The notes under the pieces were generated by a model. That model was given only the letters and a program-made list of their open reading frames with translations. It had not been told where the DNA came from and ran no database searches. The position numbers and the translations under genes were made by a program. 25,669 nucleotides of DNA from Brugia malayi (lineage: Eukaryota; Nematoda; Chromadorea; Rhabditida; Onchocercidae), in contig NW_025062325.1 in the NCBI RefSeq assembly GCF_000002995.4, positions 1-25,669 of the forward strand, given 5' to 3'. Shown here piece after piece: positions 1 to 11,735 of this stretch. The number at the start of each line of letters is the position of its first letter. The stretch's first letter is position 1.

Positions 1-3000
1 TTATGTGTATGGATTGCAGCAGCAGAGCGGGACAAATATAGTGTGGTCATTTCATAGTTTAAAATATTAAAATACGCTTTTTTAATTAAGTTTTACGCAA
101 AAATTCGTCAGCAAAATTAATAAAACTTCAATTAATCATGGTTTTAAATTCATTTAAGGTTCAAAATTAAATTTAATTTCAAATTTAATTTTGAAATTTT
201 TAAAAAATTATATAATTTGTGACAAAATTTTAAAAATTTGTGACAGTTTTCTTACATTTAACATGAAAATTGGTTCTAAATTATCATTTTTTATTTTAAT
301 TTAGTGCTAAAAACTGCAAAAAATAGCATATTTTGAAGCTAATTCAATTATGTTGTATGGATTGCAGCAGAGCGGGACAAATATAGTGTGGTCATTTCAC
401 AAAATTTTAAAATATTAAAATACGCTTTTTTAATTAAGTTTACGCAAAAATTCGTCAGCAAAATTAATAAAACTTTCAATTAATCATGTTTATTACAATT
501 TAAGGTTCAAAATTTAAATTTAATTTCAAATTTAAATTTTGAATTTTTTAAAAAAATTTCAAATTTGTAATAGTTTCTTACATTTAACAGGAAAATTGTT
601 CTAAATTATCATTTTTTATTTCAATTTAATTGCCAAAACTGCAAAAAATAGGCAACATTTTGAAGCTAATTCATTATGTTGTATGGATTGCAGCAGAGCG
701 GGACAAATATAGTGTTGTCATTTCATAGTTTAAATATTAAAATACGCTTTTTTTAATTAAGTTATACGCAAAAATTCGTCAGCAAAATTAATAAAACTTT
801 CAATTAATCATGGTTTTTAATTCAATTTAAGGTTCAAAATTAAATTTAATTTCAAATTTAAATTTTGAATTTTTTAAAATTATATATTTCAAAATTATTG
901 TGACAGTTTTCTTACATTTAACATGAAAATTGGTTCTAAAATTATCATTTTTTAATTTTAATTTAGTGCCAAAACTGCAAAAAATAGCAATATTTTGAAG
1001 CTAATTCATTATGTTGTATGGATTGCAGCAGAGCGGGACAATATAGTGTGGTCATTTCATAGTTTAATATTAAAATACGCTTTTTAATTAAGTTTACGCA
1101 AAAATTCGTCAGCAAAATTAATAAAACTTTCAATTAATCATGGTTTAATTCAATTTAAGGTTCAAAATTAAATTTAATTTCAAATTTAAATTTGAATTTT
1201 TTAAAAATTTCAAAATTTGTAATAGTTTTCTTACATTTAACAGGAAAATTGGTCCTAAATTATCATTTTTTATTTCAATTAATTGCCAAAACTGCAAAAA
1301 ATAGCAACATTTTGAAGCTAATTCATTATGTTGTATGGATTGCAGCAGAGCGGGACAAAATATAGTGTGGTCATTTCATAGTTTAAATATTAAAATACGC
1401 TTTTTTAATTAAGTTTTACGCAAAATTCGTCAGCAAAATTAATAAAACTTTCAATTAATCATGGTTTTAATTCAATTTAAGGTTCAAAATTAAATTTAAT
1501 TTCAAATTTAAATTTTGAATTTTTTAAAAATTTCAAATTTGTAATAGTTTTCTTACATTTAACAGGAAAATTGGTTCCTAAATTATCATTTTTTATTTCA
1601 ATTAATTGCCAAAACTGCAAAAAATAGCAACATTTTGAAGCTAATTCATTATGTTGTATGGATTGCAGCAGAGCGGGACAAATATAGTGTGGTCATTTCA
1701 TAGTTAAATATTAAAATACGCTTTTTTAATTAAGTTTATACGCAAAAATTCGTCAGCAAAATTAATAAAACTTTCAATTAATCATGGTTTTAATTCAATT
1801 TAAGGTTCAAAATTAAATTTAATTTCAAATTTAAATTTGAATTTTTTAAAAATTATATAATTTGTGACAAAATTTTAAAATTTGTGACAGTTTTCTTACA
1901 TTTAACATGAAAATTGGTTCTAAATTATCATTTTTTATTTTAATTTAGTGCTAAAACTGCAAAAAAATAGCAATATTTTGAAGCTAATTCATTATGTTGT
2001 ATGGATTGCAGCAGAGCGGGACAAATATAGTGTGGTCATTTCATAGTTTAAATATTAAAATACGCTTTTTTTAATTAAGTTTTACGCATAAATTCGTCAG
2101 CAAAATTAATAAAACTTTCAATTAATCATGGTTTTAATTCAATTTAAGGTTTCAAAATTAAATTTAATTTCAAATTTAAATTTTGAATTTTTAAAAATTT
2201 TTCAAAATTTTAAAATTTGTGACAGTTTTCTTACATTAACATGAAAATTGGTTCTAAATTATCATTTTTATTTCAATTTAATTGCCAAAACTGCAAAAAA
2301 TAGCAATATTTTGAAGCTAATTCATTATGTTGTATGATGGATTGCAGCAGAGCGGGACAATATAGTGTGGTCATTTCATAGTTTAAATATTAAAATACGC
2401 TTTTTAATTAAGTTTTACGCAAAAATTCGTCAGCAAAATTAATAAAACTTTCAATTAATCATGGTTTTAATTCAATTTAAAGTTCAAAATTAAATTTAAT
2501 TTCAAATTTAAATTTTGAATTTTTAAAAATTATATAATTTGTGACAAAATTTTAAAATTTGTGACAGTTTTCTTACATTTAACATAAAAATGGTTCTAAA
2601 TTATCATTTTTTATTTAATTTAGTGCCTAAAACTGCAAAAAATAGCAATATTTTGAAGCTAATTCATTATGTTGTATGGATTGCAGCAGAGCGGGACAAA
2701 TATAGTGTGGTCATTTCATAGTTTAAATATTAAAATACGCTTTTTTAATTAAGTTTTACGCAAAAATTCGTCAGCAAAATTAATAAACTTTCAATTAATC
2801 ATGGTTTAATTCAATTTAAGGTTCAAAATTAAATTTAATTTCAAATTTAAATTTTGAATTTTTAAAATTATATAATTTGTGACAAAATTTTAAAATTTGT
2901 GACAGTTTTCTTACATTTAACATGAAAATTGGTTCTAAATTATCATTTTTTATTTTAATTTAGTGCTAAAACTGCAAAAAATAGCAATATTTTGAAGCTA

Positions 3001-5325
3001 ATTCATTATGTTGTATGGATTGCAGCAGAGCGGGACAAATATAGTGTGGTCATTTCATAGTTTAAATATTAAAATACGCTTTTTTAATTAAGTTATACGC
3101 AAAAATTCGTCAGCAAAATTAATAAAACTTTCAATTAATCATGGTTTTAATTCAATTTAAGGTTCAAAATTAAATTTAATTTCAAATTTAAATTTTGAAT
3201 TTTTTAAATTAAATTTTACAAATATTTGTGACAGTTTTCTTACATTTAACATGAAAATTGGTTCTAAATTATCATTTTTTATTTTAATTAGTGCCAAAAC
3301 TGCAAAAATAGCAATATTTTGAAGCTAATTCATTATGTTGTATGGATTGCAGCAGAGCGGGACAAATATAGTGCATTTCATAGTTTAAATATTAAAATAC
3401 GCTTTTTTAATTAAGTTTACGCAAAATTCGTCAGCAAAATTAATAAAAATTCAATTAATCATGGTTTTAATTCAATTTAAGGTTCAAAATTAAATTTAAT
3501 TTCAAATTTAAATTTTGAATTTTTTAAAAATTTCAAAATTTGTAATAGTTTTCTTACATTTAACAGGAAAATTGGTCCTAAATTATCATTTTTTATTTCA
3601 ATTAATTGCCAAAACTGCAAAAAATAGCAACATTTTGAAGCTAATTCATTATGTTGTATGGATTGCAGCAGAGCGGGACAAATATAGTGTGGTCATTTCA
3701 TAGTTTAAATATTAAAATACGCTTTTTTAATTAAGTTTACGCAAAATTCGTCAGCAAAATTAATAAAACTTTCAATTAATCATGGTTTTAATTCAATTTA
3801 AGGTTCAAAATTAAATTTAATTTCAAATTTAAATTTTGAATTTTTTAAAATTATATAATTGTGAAAAATTTAAAATTTGTGACAGTTTTCTTACATTTAA
3901 CATGAAAATTGGTTCTAAATTATCATTTTTTATTTTAATTTATTGCCAAAACTGCAAAAAATAGCAATATTTTGAAGCTAATTCATTATGTTGTATGGAT
4001 TGCAGCAGAGCGGGACAATATAGTGTGGTCATTTCATAGTTTAAATATTAAAATACGCTTTTTTAATTAAGTTTTACGCAAAATTCGTCAGCAAAATTAA
4101 TAAAACTTTCAATTAATCATGGTTTTAATTCAATTTAAGGTTCAAAATTAAATTTAATTTCAAATTTAAATTTTGAATTTTTAAAAATTATATAATTGTG
4201 ACAAAATTTTAAAATTGTGACAGTTTTCTTACATTTAACATGAAAATTGGTTCTAAATTATCATTTTTTATTTTAATTTAGTGCTAAAACTGCAAAAAAT
4301 AGCAATATTTTGAAGCTAATTCATTATGTTGTATGGATTGCAGCAGAGCGGGACAAATATAGTGTGGTCATTTCATAGTTTAAATATTAAAATACGCTTT
4401 TTTAATTAAGTTTACGCAAAAATTCGTCAGCAAAATTAATAAAACTTTCAATTAATCATGGTTTTAATTCAATTTAAGGTTCAAAATTAAATTTAATTTC
4501 AAATTTAAATGTTGAATTTTTTAAAATTTGTAATAGTTTTCTTACATTTAACAAGAAAATTGGTTCTAAATTATCATTTTTTATTTCAATTAATGCCAAA
4601 ACTGCAAAAAATAGCAACATTTTGAAGCTAATTCATTATGTTGTATGGATTGCAGCAGAGCGGGACAAATATAGTGTGGTCATTTCATAGTTTAAATATT
4701 AAAATACGCTTTTTTAATTAAGTTTTACGCAAAAATTCGTCAGCAAAATTAATAAAACTTTCAATTAATCATGGTTTTAATTCAATTTAAGGTTCAAAAT
4801 TAAATTTAATTTCAAATTTAAATTTTGAATTTTTTAAAATTATATAATTTGTGACAAAATTTTAAAATTTGTGACAGTTTTCTTACATTTAACATGAAAA
4901 TTGGTTCTAAATTATCATTTTTAATTTTTAGTGCCAAAACTGCAAAAAATAGCAATATTTTGAAGCTAATTCATTATGTTGTATGATTGCAGCAGAGCGG
5001 GACAAATATAGTGTGGTCATTTCATAGTTTAAATATTAAAATACGCTTTTTTAATTAAGTTTTACGCAAAAATTCGTCAGCAAAATTAATAAAACTTTCA
5101 ATTAATCATGGTTTTAATTCAATTTAAGGTTCAAAATTAAATTTAATTTCAAATTTAAATTTGAATTTTAAAATTATATAATTTGACAAATTTAAAATTT
5201 GTGACAGTTTTCTTACATTTAACATGAAAATTGGTTCTAAATTATCATTTTTATTTTAATTTAGTGCTAAAACTGCAAAAAATAGCAATATTTTGAAGCT
5301 AATTCATTATGTTGTATGGATTGCA
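1..5325. repeat. Left block: indel-rich satellite copies, long form dominant
   Basis: Sixteen monomers with the standard sequence but irregular spacing (312-345 bp). Most differences are one-base gains or losses in homopolymers, for example acaaatatag against acaatatag, or gtttaaatatt against gtttaatatt. The copy at 22 has three CAG units before agcggg instead of two, and the copy near 2,333 has an extra atg. About ten copies are long in the hinge. Substitutions are few. Two readings remain: natural drift at an array margin, or uncorrected long-read indel errors near a contig end. Sequence alone cannot separate them. Confidence 0.8.
506..543. repeat. Perfect 16-bp-arm version of the inverted repeat
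   Basis: In this copy the left arm is ttcaaaatttaaattt, with one more t than usual, so both 16-base arms (506-521 and 528-543) are exactly complementary around the 6-base spacer aatttc. It is either an ancestral perfect palindrome or a one-base insertion in the indel-rich left block. Confidence 0.75.
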
Positions 5326-6631
5326 GCAGAGCGGGACAAATATAGTGTGGTCATTTCATAGTTTAAATATTAAAATACGCTTTTTTAATTAAGTTTTACG
5401 CAAAAATTCGTCAGCAAAATTAATAAAACTTTCAATTAATCATGGTTTTAATTCAATTTAAGGTTCAAAATTAAATTTAATTTCAAATTTAAATTTTGAA
5501 TTTTTTAAAAATTTCAAAATTTGTAATAGTTTTCTTACATTTAACAGGAAAATTGGTCCTAAATTATCATTTTTTATTTCAATTAATTGCCAAAACTGCA
5601 AAAAATAGCAACATTTTGAAGCTAATTCATTATGTTGTATGGATTGCAGCAGAGCGGGACAAATATAGTGTGGTCATTTCATAGTTTAAATATTAAAATA
5701 CGCTTTTTTAATTAAGTTTTACGCAAAAATTCGTCAGCAAAATTAATAAAACTTTCAATTAATCATGGTTTTAATTCAATTTAAGGTTCAAAATTAAATT
5801 TAATTTCAAATTTAAATTTTGAATTTTTTAAAAATTATATAATTTGTGACAAAATTTTAAAATTTGTGACAGTTTTCTTACATTTAACATGAAAATTGGT
5901 TCTAAATTATCATTTTTTATTTTAATTTAGTGCTAAACTGCAAAAAATAGCAATATTTTGAAGCTAATTCATTATGTTATATGCATTGCAGCAGAGCGGA
6001 CAATATAGTGTGGTCATTTCATAGTTTAAATATTAAAATACGCTTTTTTAATTAAGTTTTACGCAAAAATTCGTCAGCAAAATTAATAAAACTTTCAATT
6101 AATCATGGTTTTAATTCAATTTAAGGTTCAAAATTAAATTTAATTTCAAATTTAAATTTTGAATTTTTTAAAAATATTTCAAAATTTGTGACAGTTTTAT
6201 GTTTAACAGGAAAATTGGTTCTAATTATCATTTTTTATTTTAATTTAGTGCCAAAACTGCAAAAAATAGCAATATTTTGAAGCTAATTCATTATGTTGTA
6301 TGGATTGCAGCAGAGCGGGACAAATATAGTGTGGTCATTTTCATAGTTTAAATATTAAAATACGCTTTTTTAATTAAGTTTTACGCAAAATTCGTCAGCA
6401 AAATTAATAAAACTTTCAATTAATCATGGTTTTAATTCAATTTAAGGTTCAAAATTAAATTTAATTTCAAATTTAAATTTTGAATTTTTTAAAAATTTAA
6501 AATTTGTGACAGTTTTCTTACATTTAACATGAAAATTGGTTCTAAATTATCATTTTTTATTTCAATTAATTGCCAAAACTGCAAAAAATAGCAACATTTT
6601 GAAGCTAATTCATTATGTTGTATGGATTGCA

Positions 6632-6973
6632 GCAGAGCGGGACAAATATAGTGTGGTCATTTCATAGTTTAAATATTAAAATACGCTTTTTTAATTAAGT
6701 TATACGCAAAAATTCGTCAGCAAAATTAATAAAACTTTCAATTAATCATGGTTTTAATTCAATTTAAGGTTCAAAATTAAATTTAATTTCAAATTTAAAT
6801 TTTGAATTTTTTAAAATTATATAATTTGTGACAAAATTTTAAAATTTGTGACAGTTTTCTTACATTTAACATGAAAATTGGTTCTAAATTATCATTTTTT
6901 ATTTTAATTTAGTGCTAAAACTGCAAAAAATAGCAATATTTTGAAGCTAATTCATTATGTTGTATGGATTGCA
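6632..6973. repeat. Representative long monomer (subfamily L, 342 bp)
   Basis: Type copy of the long form. After the box, conserved domain and inverted repeat, the hinge at about 6,807-6,854 holds two copies of aatttgtgaca. The distal domain has aacatgaaaa and tagtgctaaaac. Other long copies start at 22, 693, 1,668, 2,347, 2,686, 3,668, 4,005, 4,655, 4,992, 5,649, 7,297, 7,963, 8,626, 9,933, 11,883, 13,521, 15,480, 16,139, 18,418, 20,373 and 23,629. Core and right-block members often have a partly eroded hinge duplication and gcc instead of gct, so linkage is strongest on the left. Confidence 0.8.
6823..6853. repeat. Hinge direct repeat that makes the long form
   Basis: aatttgtgaca occurs at 6,823-6,833 and again at 6,843-6,853, a 20-bp offset that matches the 19-20 bp length difference between long and short monomers. 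Short forms keep only the second element. Copies with partial loss (for example ataatttgacaaatt in the monomer at 9,933) show the first element decaying. Confidence 0.75.
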
Positions 6974-7009
6974 GCAGAGCGGGACAAATATAGTGTGGTC
7001 ATTTCATAG
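6966..7009. other. GC-rich box of the monomer (type copy)
   Basis: The only GC-rich stretch of an otherwise ~22% GC monomer: ggattgcagcagagcgggac followed by aaatatagtgtggtcatttc and atag. The core gcagcagagcgggac has 11 G/C in 15. It is almost unchanged from about 6 kb to 22.6 kb. It shows partial resemblance to two protein-recognised motifs, the RNA polymerase III A box and the CENP-B box (see findings), neither proven. Occasional copies have tgcattgcag for tggattgcag (before 5,991, 8,626, 9,933 and 21,686). Confidence 0.7.
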
Positions 7010-7296
7010 TTTAAATATTAAAATACGCTTTTTTAATTAAGTTTTACGCATAAATTCGTCAGCAAAATTAATAAAACTTTCAATTAATCATGGTTTTAAT
7101 TCAATTTAAGGTTCAAAATTAAATTTAATTTCAAATTTAAATTTTGAATTTTTTAAAAATTTTCAAAATTTGTAATAGTTTTCTTACATTTAACAGGAAA
7201 ATTGGTTCTAATTATCATTTTTTATTTCAATTAATTGCCAAAACTGCAAAAAATAGCAATATTTTGAAGCTAATTCATTATGTTGTATGGATTGCA
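6974..7296. repeat. Representative short monomer (subfamily S, 323 bp)
   Basis: Type copy of a short form: hinge with a single element ending tgtaatag, then aacaggaaaa, then tttcaattaattgccaaaac. The tgtaat change and the loss of the in-frame tag before tgcc leave one frame open across the distal domain and box, which explains the recurrent 62-codon frames. Copies close to this type begin at 3,352, 5,326 and 8,965; 16,475 and 17,766 are mixed types with the same open frame. Confidence 0.75.
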
Positions 7297-10200
7297 GCAG
7301 AGCGGGACAAATATAGTGTGGTCATTTCATAGTTTAAATATTAAAATACGCTTTTTTAATTAAGTTATACGCAAAAATTCGTCAGCAAAATTAATAAAAC
7401 TTTCAATTAATCATGGTTTTAATTCAATTTAAGGTTCAAAATTAAATTTAATTTCAAATTTAAATTTTGAATTTTTTAAAATTATATAATTTGTGACAAA
7501 ATTTTAAAATTTGTGACAGTTTTCTTACATTTAACATGAAAATTGGTTCTAAATTATCATTTTTTATTTTAATTTAGTGCTAAAACTGCAAAAAATAGCA
7601 ATATTTTGAAGCTAATTCATTATGTTGTATGGATTGCAGCAGAGCGGGACAAATATAGTGTGGTCATTTCATAGTTTAAATATTAAAATACGCTTTTTTA
7701 ATTAAGTTTTACGCAAAAATTCGTCAGCAAAATTAATAAAACTTTCAATTAATCATGGTTTTAATTCAATTTAAGGTTCAAAATTAAATTTAATTTCAAA
7801 TTTAAATTTTGAATTTTTTAAAAATTTTAAAATTTGTAATCAGTTTTCTTACATTTAACATGAAAATTGGTTCTAAATTATCATTTTTTATTTTAATTTA
7901 GTGCCAAAACTGCAAAAAATAGCAATATTTTGAAGCTAATTCATTATGTTGTATGGATTGCAGCAGAGCGGGACAAATATAGTGTGGTCATTTCATAGTT
8001 TAAATATTAAAATACGCTTTTTTAATTAAGTTTTACGCAAAAATTCGTCAGCAAAATTAATAAAACTTTCAATTAATCATGGTTTTAATTCAATTTAAGG
8101 TTCAAAATTAAATTTAATTTCAAATTTAAATTTTGAATTTTTTAAAATTTATATTTGTGACAAAATTTTAAAATTTGTGACAGTTTTCTTACATTTAACA
8201 TGAAAATTGGTTCTAAATTATCATTTTTTATTTTAATTTAGTGCTAAAACTGCAAAAAATAGCAATATTTTGAAGCTAATTCATTATGTTGTATGGATTG
8301 CAGCAGAGCGGGACAAATATAGTGTGGTCATTTCATAGTTTAAATATTAAAATACGCTTTTTTAATTAAGTTTTACGCAAAAATTCGTCAGCAAAATTAA
8401 TAAAACTTTCAATTAATCATGGTTTTAATTCAATTTAAGGTTCAAAATTAAATTTAATTTCAAATTTAAATTTTGAATTTTTTAAAAATTTTAAAATTTG
8501 TAATAGTTTTCTTACATTTAACAGGAAAATTGGTTCTAAATTATCATTTTTTATTTTAATTTAGTGCCAAAACTGCAAAAAATAGCAATATTTTGAAGCT
8601 AATTCATTATGTTGTATGCATTGCAGCAGAGCGGGACAAATATAGTGTGGTCATTTCATAGTTTAAATATTAAAATACGCTTTTTTAATTAAGTTTTACG
8701 CAAAAATTCGTCAGCAAAATTAATAAAACTTTCAATTAATCATGGTTTTAATTCAATTTAAGGTTCAAAATTAAATTTAATTTCAAATTTAAATTTTGAA
8801 TTTTTTAAAATATATAATTTGACAAAATTTTAAAATTTGTGACAGTTTTCTTACATTTAACATGAAAATTGGTTCTAAATTATCATTTTTTATTTTAATT
8901 TAGTGCTAAAACTGCAAAAAATAGCAATATTTTGAAGCTAATTCATTATGTTGTATGGATTGCAGCAGAGCGGGACAAATATAGTGTGGTCATTTCATAG
9001 TTTAAATATTAAAATACGCTTTTTTAATTAAGTTTTACGCAAAAATTCGTCAGCAAAATTAATAAAACTTTCAATTAATCATGGTTTTAATTCAATTTAA
9101 GGTTCAAAATTAAATTTAATTTCAAATTTAAATTTTGAATTTTTTAAAAATTTTAAAATTTGTAATAGTTTTCTTACATTTAACAGGAAAATTGGTTCTA
9201 AATTATCATTTTTTATTTCAATTAATTGCCAAAACTGCAAAAAATAGCAATATTTTGAAGCTAATTCATTATGTTGTATGGATTGCAGCAGAGCGGGACA
9301 AATATAGTGTGGTCATTTCATAGTTTAAATATTAAAATACGCTTTTTTAATTAAGTTTTACGCAAAAATTCGTCAGCAAAATTAATAAAACTTTCAATTA
9401 ATCATGGTTTTAATTCAATTTAAGGTTCAAAATTAAATTTAATTTCAAATTTAAATTTTGAATTTTTTAAAAATTTTAAAATTTGTAATAGTTTTCTTAC
9501 ATTTAACAGAAAATTGGTTCTAAATTATCATTTTTTATTTTAATTTAGTGCCAAAACTGCAAAAAATAGCAATATTTTGAAGCTAATTCATTATGTTATA
9601 TGGATTGCAGCAGAGCGGGACAAATATAGTGTGGTCATTTCATAGTTTAAATATTAAAATACGCTTTTTTAATTAAGTTTTACGCAAAAATTCGTCAGCA
9701 AAATTAATAAAACTTTCAATTAATCATGGTTTTAATTCAATTTAAGGTTCAAAATTAAATTTAATTTCAAATTTAAATTTTGAATTTTTTAAAAATTTTA
9801 AAATTTGTGACAGTTTTCTTACATTTAACAGGAAAATTGGTTCTAAATTATCATTTTTTATTTTAATTTAGTGCCAAAACTGCAAAAAATAGCAATATTT
9901 TGAAGCTAATTCATTATGTTGTATGCATTGCAGCAGAGCGGGACAAATATGGTGTGGTCATTTCATAGTTTAAATATTAAAATACGCTTTTTTAATTAAG
10001 TTTTACGCAAAAATTCGTCAGCAAAATTAATAAAACTTTCAATTAATCATGGTTTTAATTCAATTTAAGGTTCAAAATTAAATTTAATTTCAAATTTAAA
10101 TTTTGAATTTTTTAAAATTATATAATTTGACAAATTAAATTTGTGACAGTTTTCTTACATTTAACATGAAAATTGGTTCTAAATTATCATTTTTTATTTT

Positions 10201-11610
10201 AATTTAGTGCTAAAACTGCAAAAAATAGCAATATTTTGAAGCTAATTCATTATGTTGTATGGATTGCAGCAGAGCGGGACAAATATAGTGTGGTCATTTC
10301 ATAGTTTAAATATTAAAATACGCTTTTTTAATTAAGTTTTACGCAAAAATTCGTCAGCAAAATTAATAAAACTTTCAATTAATCATGGTTTTAATTCAAT
10401 TTAAGGTTCAAAATTAAATTTAATTTCAAATTTAAATTTTGAATTTTTTAAAAATTTTAAAATTTGTGACAGTTTTCTTACATTTAACAGAAAATTGGTT
10501 CTAAATTATCATTTTTTATTTTAATTTAGTGCCAAAACTGCAAAAAATAGCAATATTTTGAAGCTAATTCATTATGTTGTATGGATTGCAGCAGAGCGGG
10601 ACAAATATAGTGTGGTCATTTCATAGTTTAAATATTAAAATACGCTTTTTTAATTAAGTTTTACGCAAAAATTCGTCAGCAAAATTAATAAAACTTTCAA
10701 TTAATCATGGTTTTAATTCAATTTAAGGTTCAAAATTAAATTTAATTTCAAATTTAAATTTTGAATTTTTTAAAAATTTTACAAAATTTGTGACAGTTTT
10801 CTTACATTTAACAGAAAATTGGTTCTAAATTATCATTTTTTATTTTAATTTAGTGCCAAAACTGCAAAAAATAGCAATATTTTGAAGCTAATTCATTATG
10901 TTGTATGGATTGCAGCAGAGCGGGACAAATATAGTGTGGTCATTTCATAGTTTAAATATTAAAATACGCTTTTTTAATTAAGTTTTACGCAAAAATTCGT
11001 CAGCAAAATTAATAAAACTTTCAATTAATCATGGTTTTAATTCAATTTAAGGTTCAAAATTAAATTTAATTTCAAATTTAAATTTTGAATTTTTTAAAAA
11101 TTTTAAAATTTGTGAATAGTTTTCTTACATTTAACAGAAAATTGGTTCTAAATTATCATTTTTTATTTTAATTTAGTGCCAAAACTGCAAAAAATAGCAA
11201 TATTTTGAAGCTAATTCATTATGTTGTATGGATTGCAGCAGAGCGGGACAAATATAGTGTGGTCATTTCATAGTTTAAATATTAAAATACGCTTTTTTAA
11301 TTAAGTTTTACGCAAAAATTCGTCAGCAAAATTAATAAAACTTTCAATTAATCATGGTTTTAATTCAATTTAAGGTTCAAAATTAAATTTAATTTCAAAT
11401 TTAAATTTTGAATTTTTTAAAAATTTTAAAATTTGTGACAGTTTTCTTACATTTAACATGAAAATTGGTTCTAAATTATCATTTTTTATTTTAATTTAGT
11501 GCCAAAACTGCAAAAAATAGCAATATTTTGAAGCTAATTCATTATGTTGTATGGATTGCAGCAGAGCGGGACAAATATAGTGTGGTCATTTCATAGTTTA
11601 AATATTAAAA

Positions 11611-11735
11611 TACGCTTTTTTAATTAAGTTTTACGCAAAAATTCGTCAGCAAAATTAATAAAACTTTCAATTAATCATGGTTTTAATTCAATTTAAGGTT
11701 CAAAATTAAATTTAATTTCAAATTTAAATTTTGAA
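11611..11735. other. Near-invariant monomer domain (type copy)
   Basis: About 125 bp from tacgctttttt through acgcaaaaattcgtcagc and aattaatcatgg to the end of the inverted repeat. In the core this segment is essentially identical from copy to copy, while the adjacent hinge varies in almost every copy. Repeated changes here are few: cgcataaa for cgcaaaaa, and gttata for gtttta. Such contrast within one monomer is known from satellites with protein-binding or structural constraint, but may also reflect the span of conversion tracts. Confidence 0.65.
11699..11735. repeat. 37-bp inverted repeat in each monomer (type copy)
   Basis: Left arm ttcaaaattaaattt (11,699-11,713), 6-base spacer aatttc, right arm aaatttaaattttgaa (11,720-11,735). 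Arms are complementary except for one unpaired base in the right arm. The strand could fold into a hairpin, or the duplex into a cruciform; all pairs but two per arm are A-T. The same structure lies at 6,770-6,806 and at the equivalent site of nearly every copy. Confidence 0.8.

Larger units (their letters stand above)
6632..9287. repeat. Dimeric higher-order repeat block (long-short x4)
   Basis: Eight consecutive monomers alternate strictly in length: 342, 323, 342, 324, 340, 323, 339 and 323 bp, giving four dimers of about 662-666 bp. Alternation is not only in length. All four long copies carry aacatgaaaa and then tagtgctaaaac in the distal domain. All four short copies have tgtaat in place of tgtgac in the hinge and gccaaaac instead of gctaaaac; three of four have aacagg. 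Linked variants show two monomer subfamilies amplified together as a dimer. The copies just outside (6,310 and 9,288 onward) are short, so the block has definable limits. Confidence 0.8.

Noticed and set aside
3515..3703. Open frame of 62 codons, repeated at 5,496, 7,144, 9,135, 16,645, 17,936 and (63 codons) 24,777
   Set aside because: All begin with TTG, not ATG, at the same phase of the satellite and exist only in copies where the hinge reads tgtaatag or tgtggcag and no in-frame stop precedes the tgcc or tgct site. Most copies have a stop or frame shift there. No codon conservation, start context or domain supports a protein.
6629..6780. A tRNA gene
   Set aside because: Only the A-box-like 11 bases and a partial B-box match; no acceptor stem, anticodon arm or T arm of the right spacing can be drawn.
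11699..11735. Intrinsic bacterial terminator
   Set aside because: The stem is almost purely A-T, with no GC-rich stem plus U-tract, and the context is a eukaryotic-type satellite.
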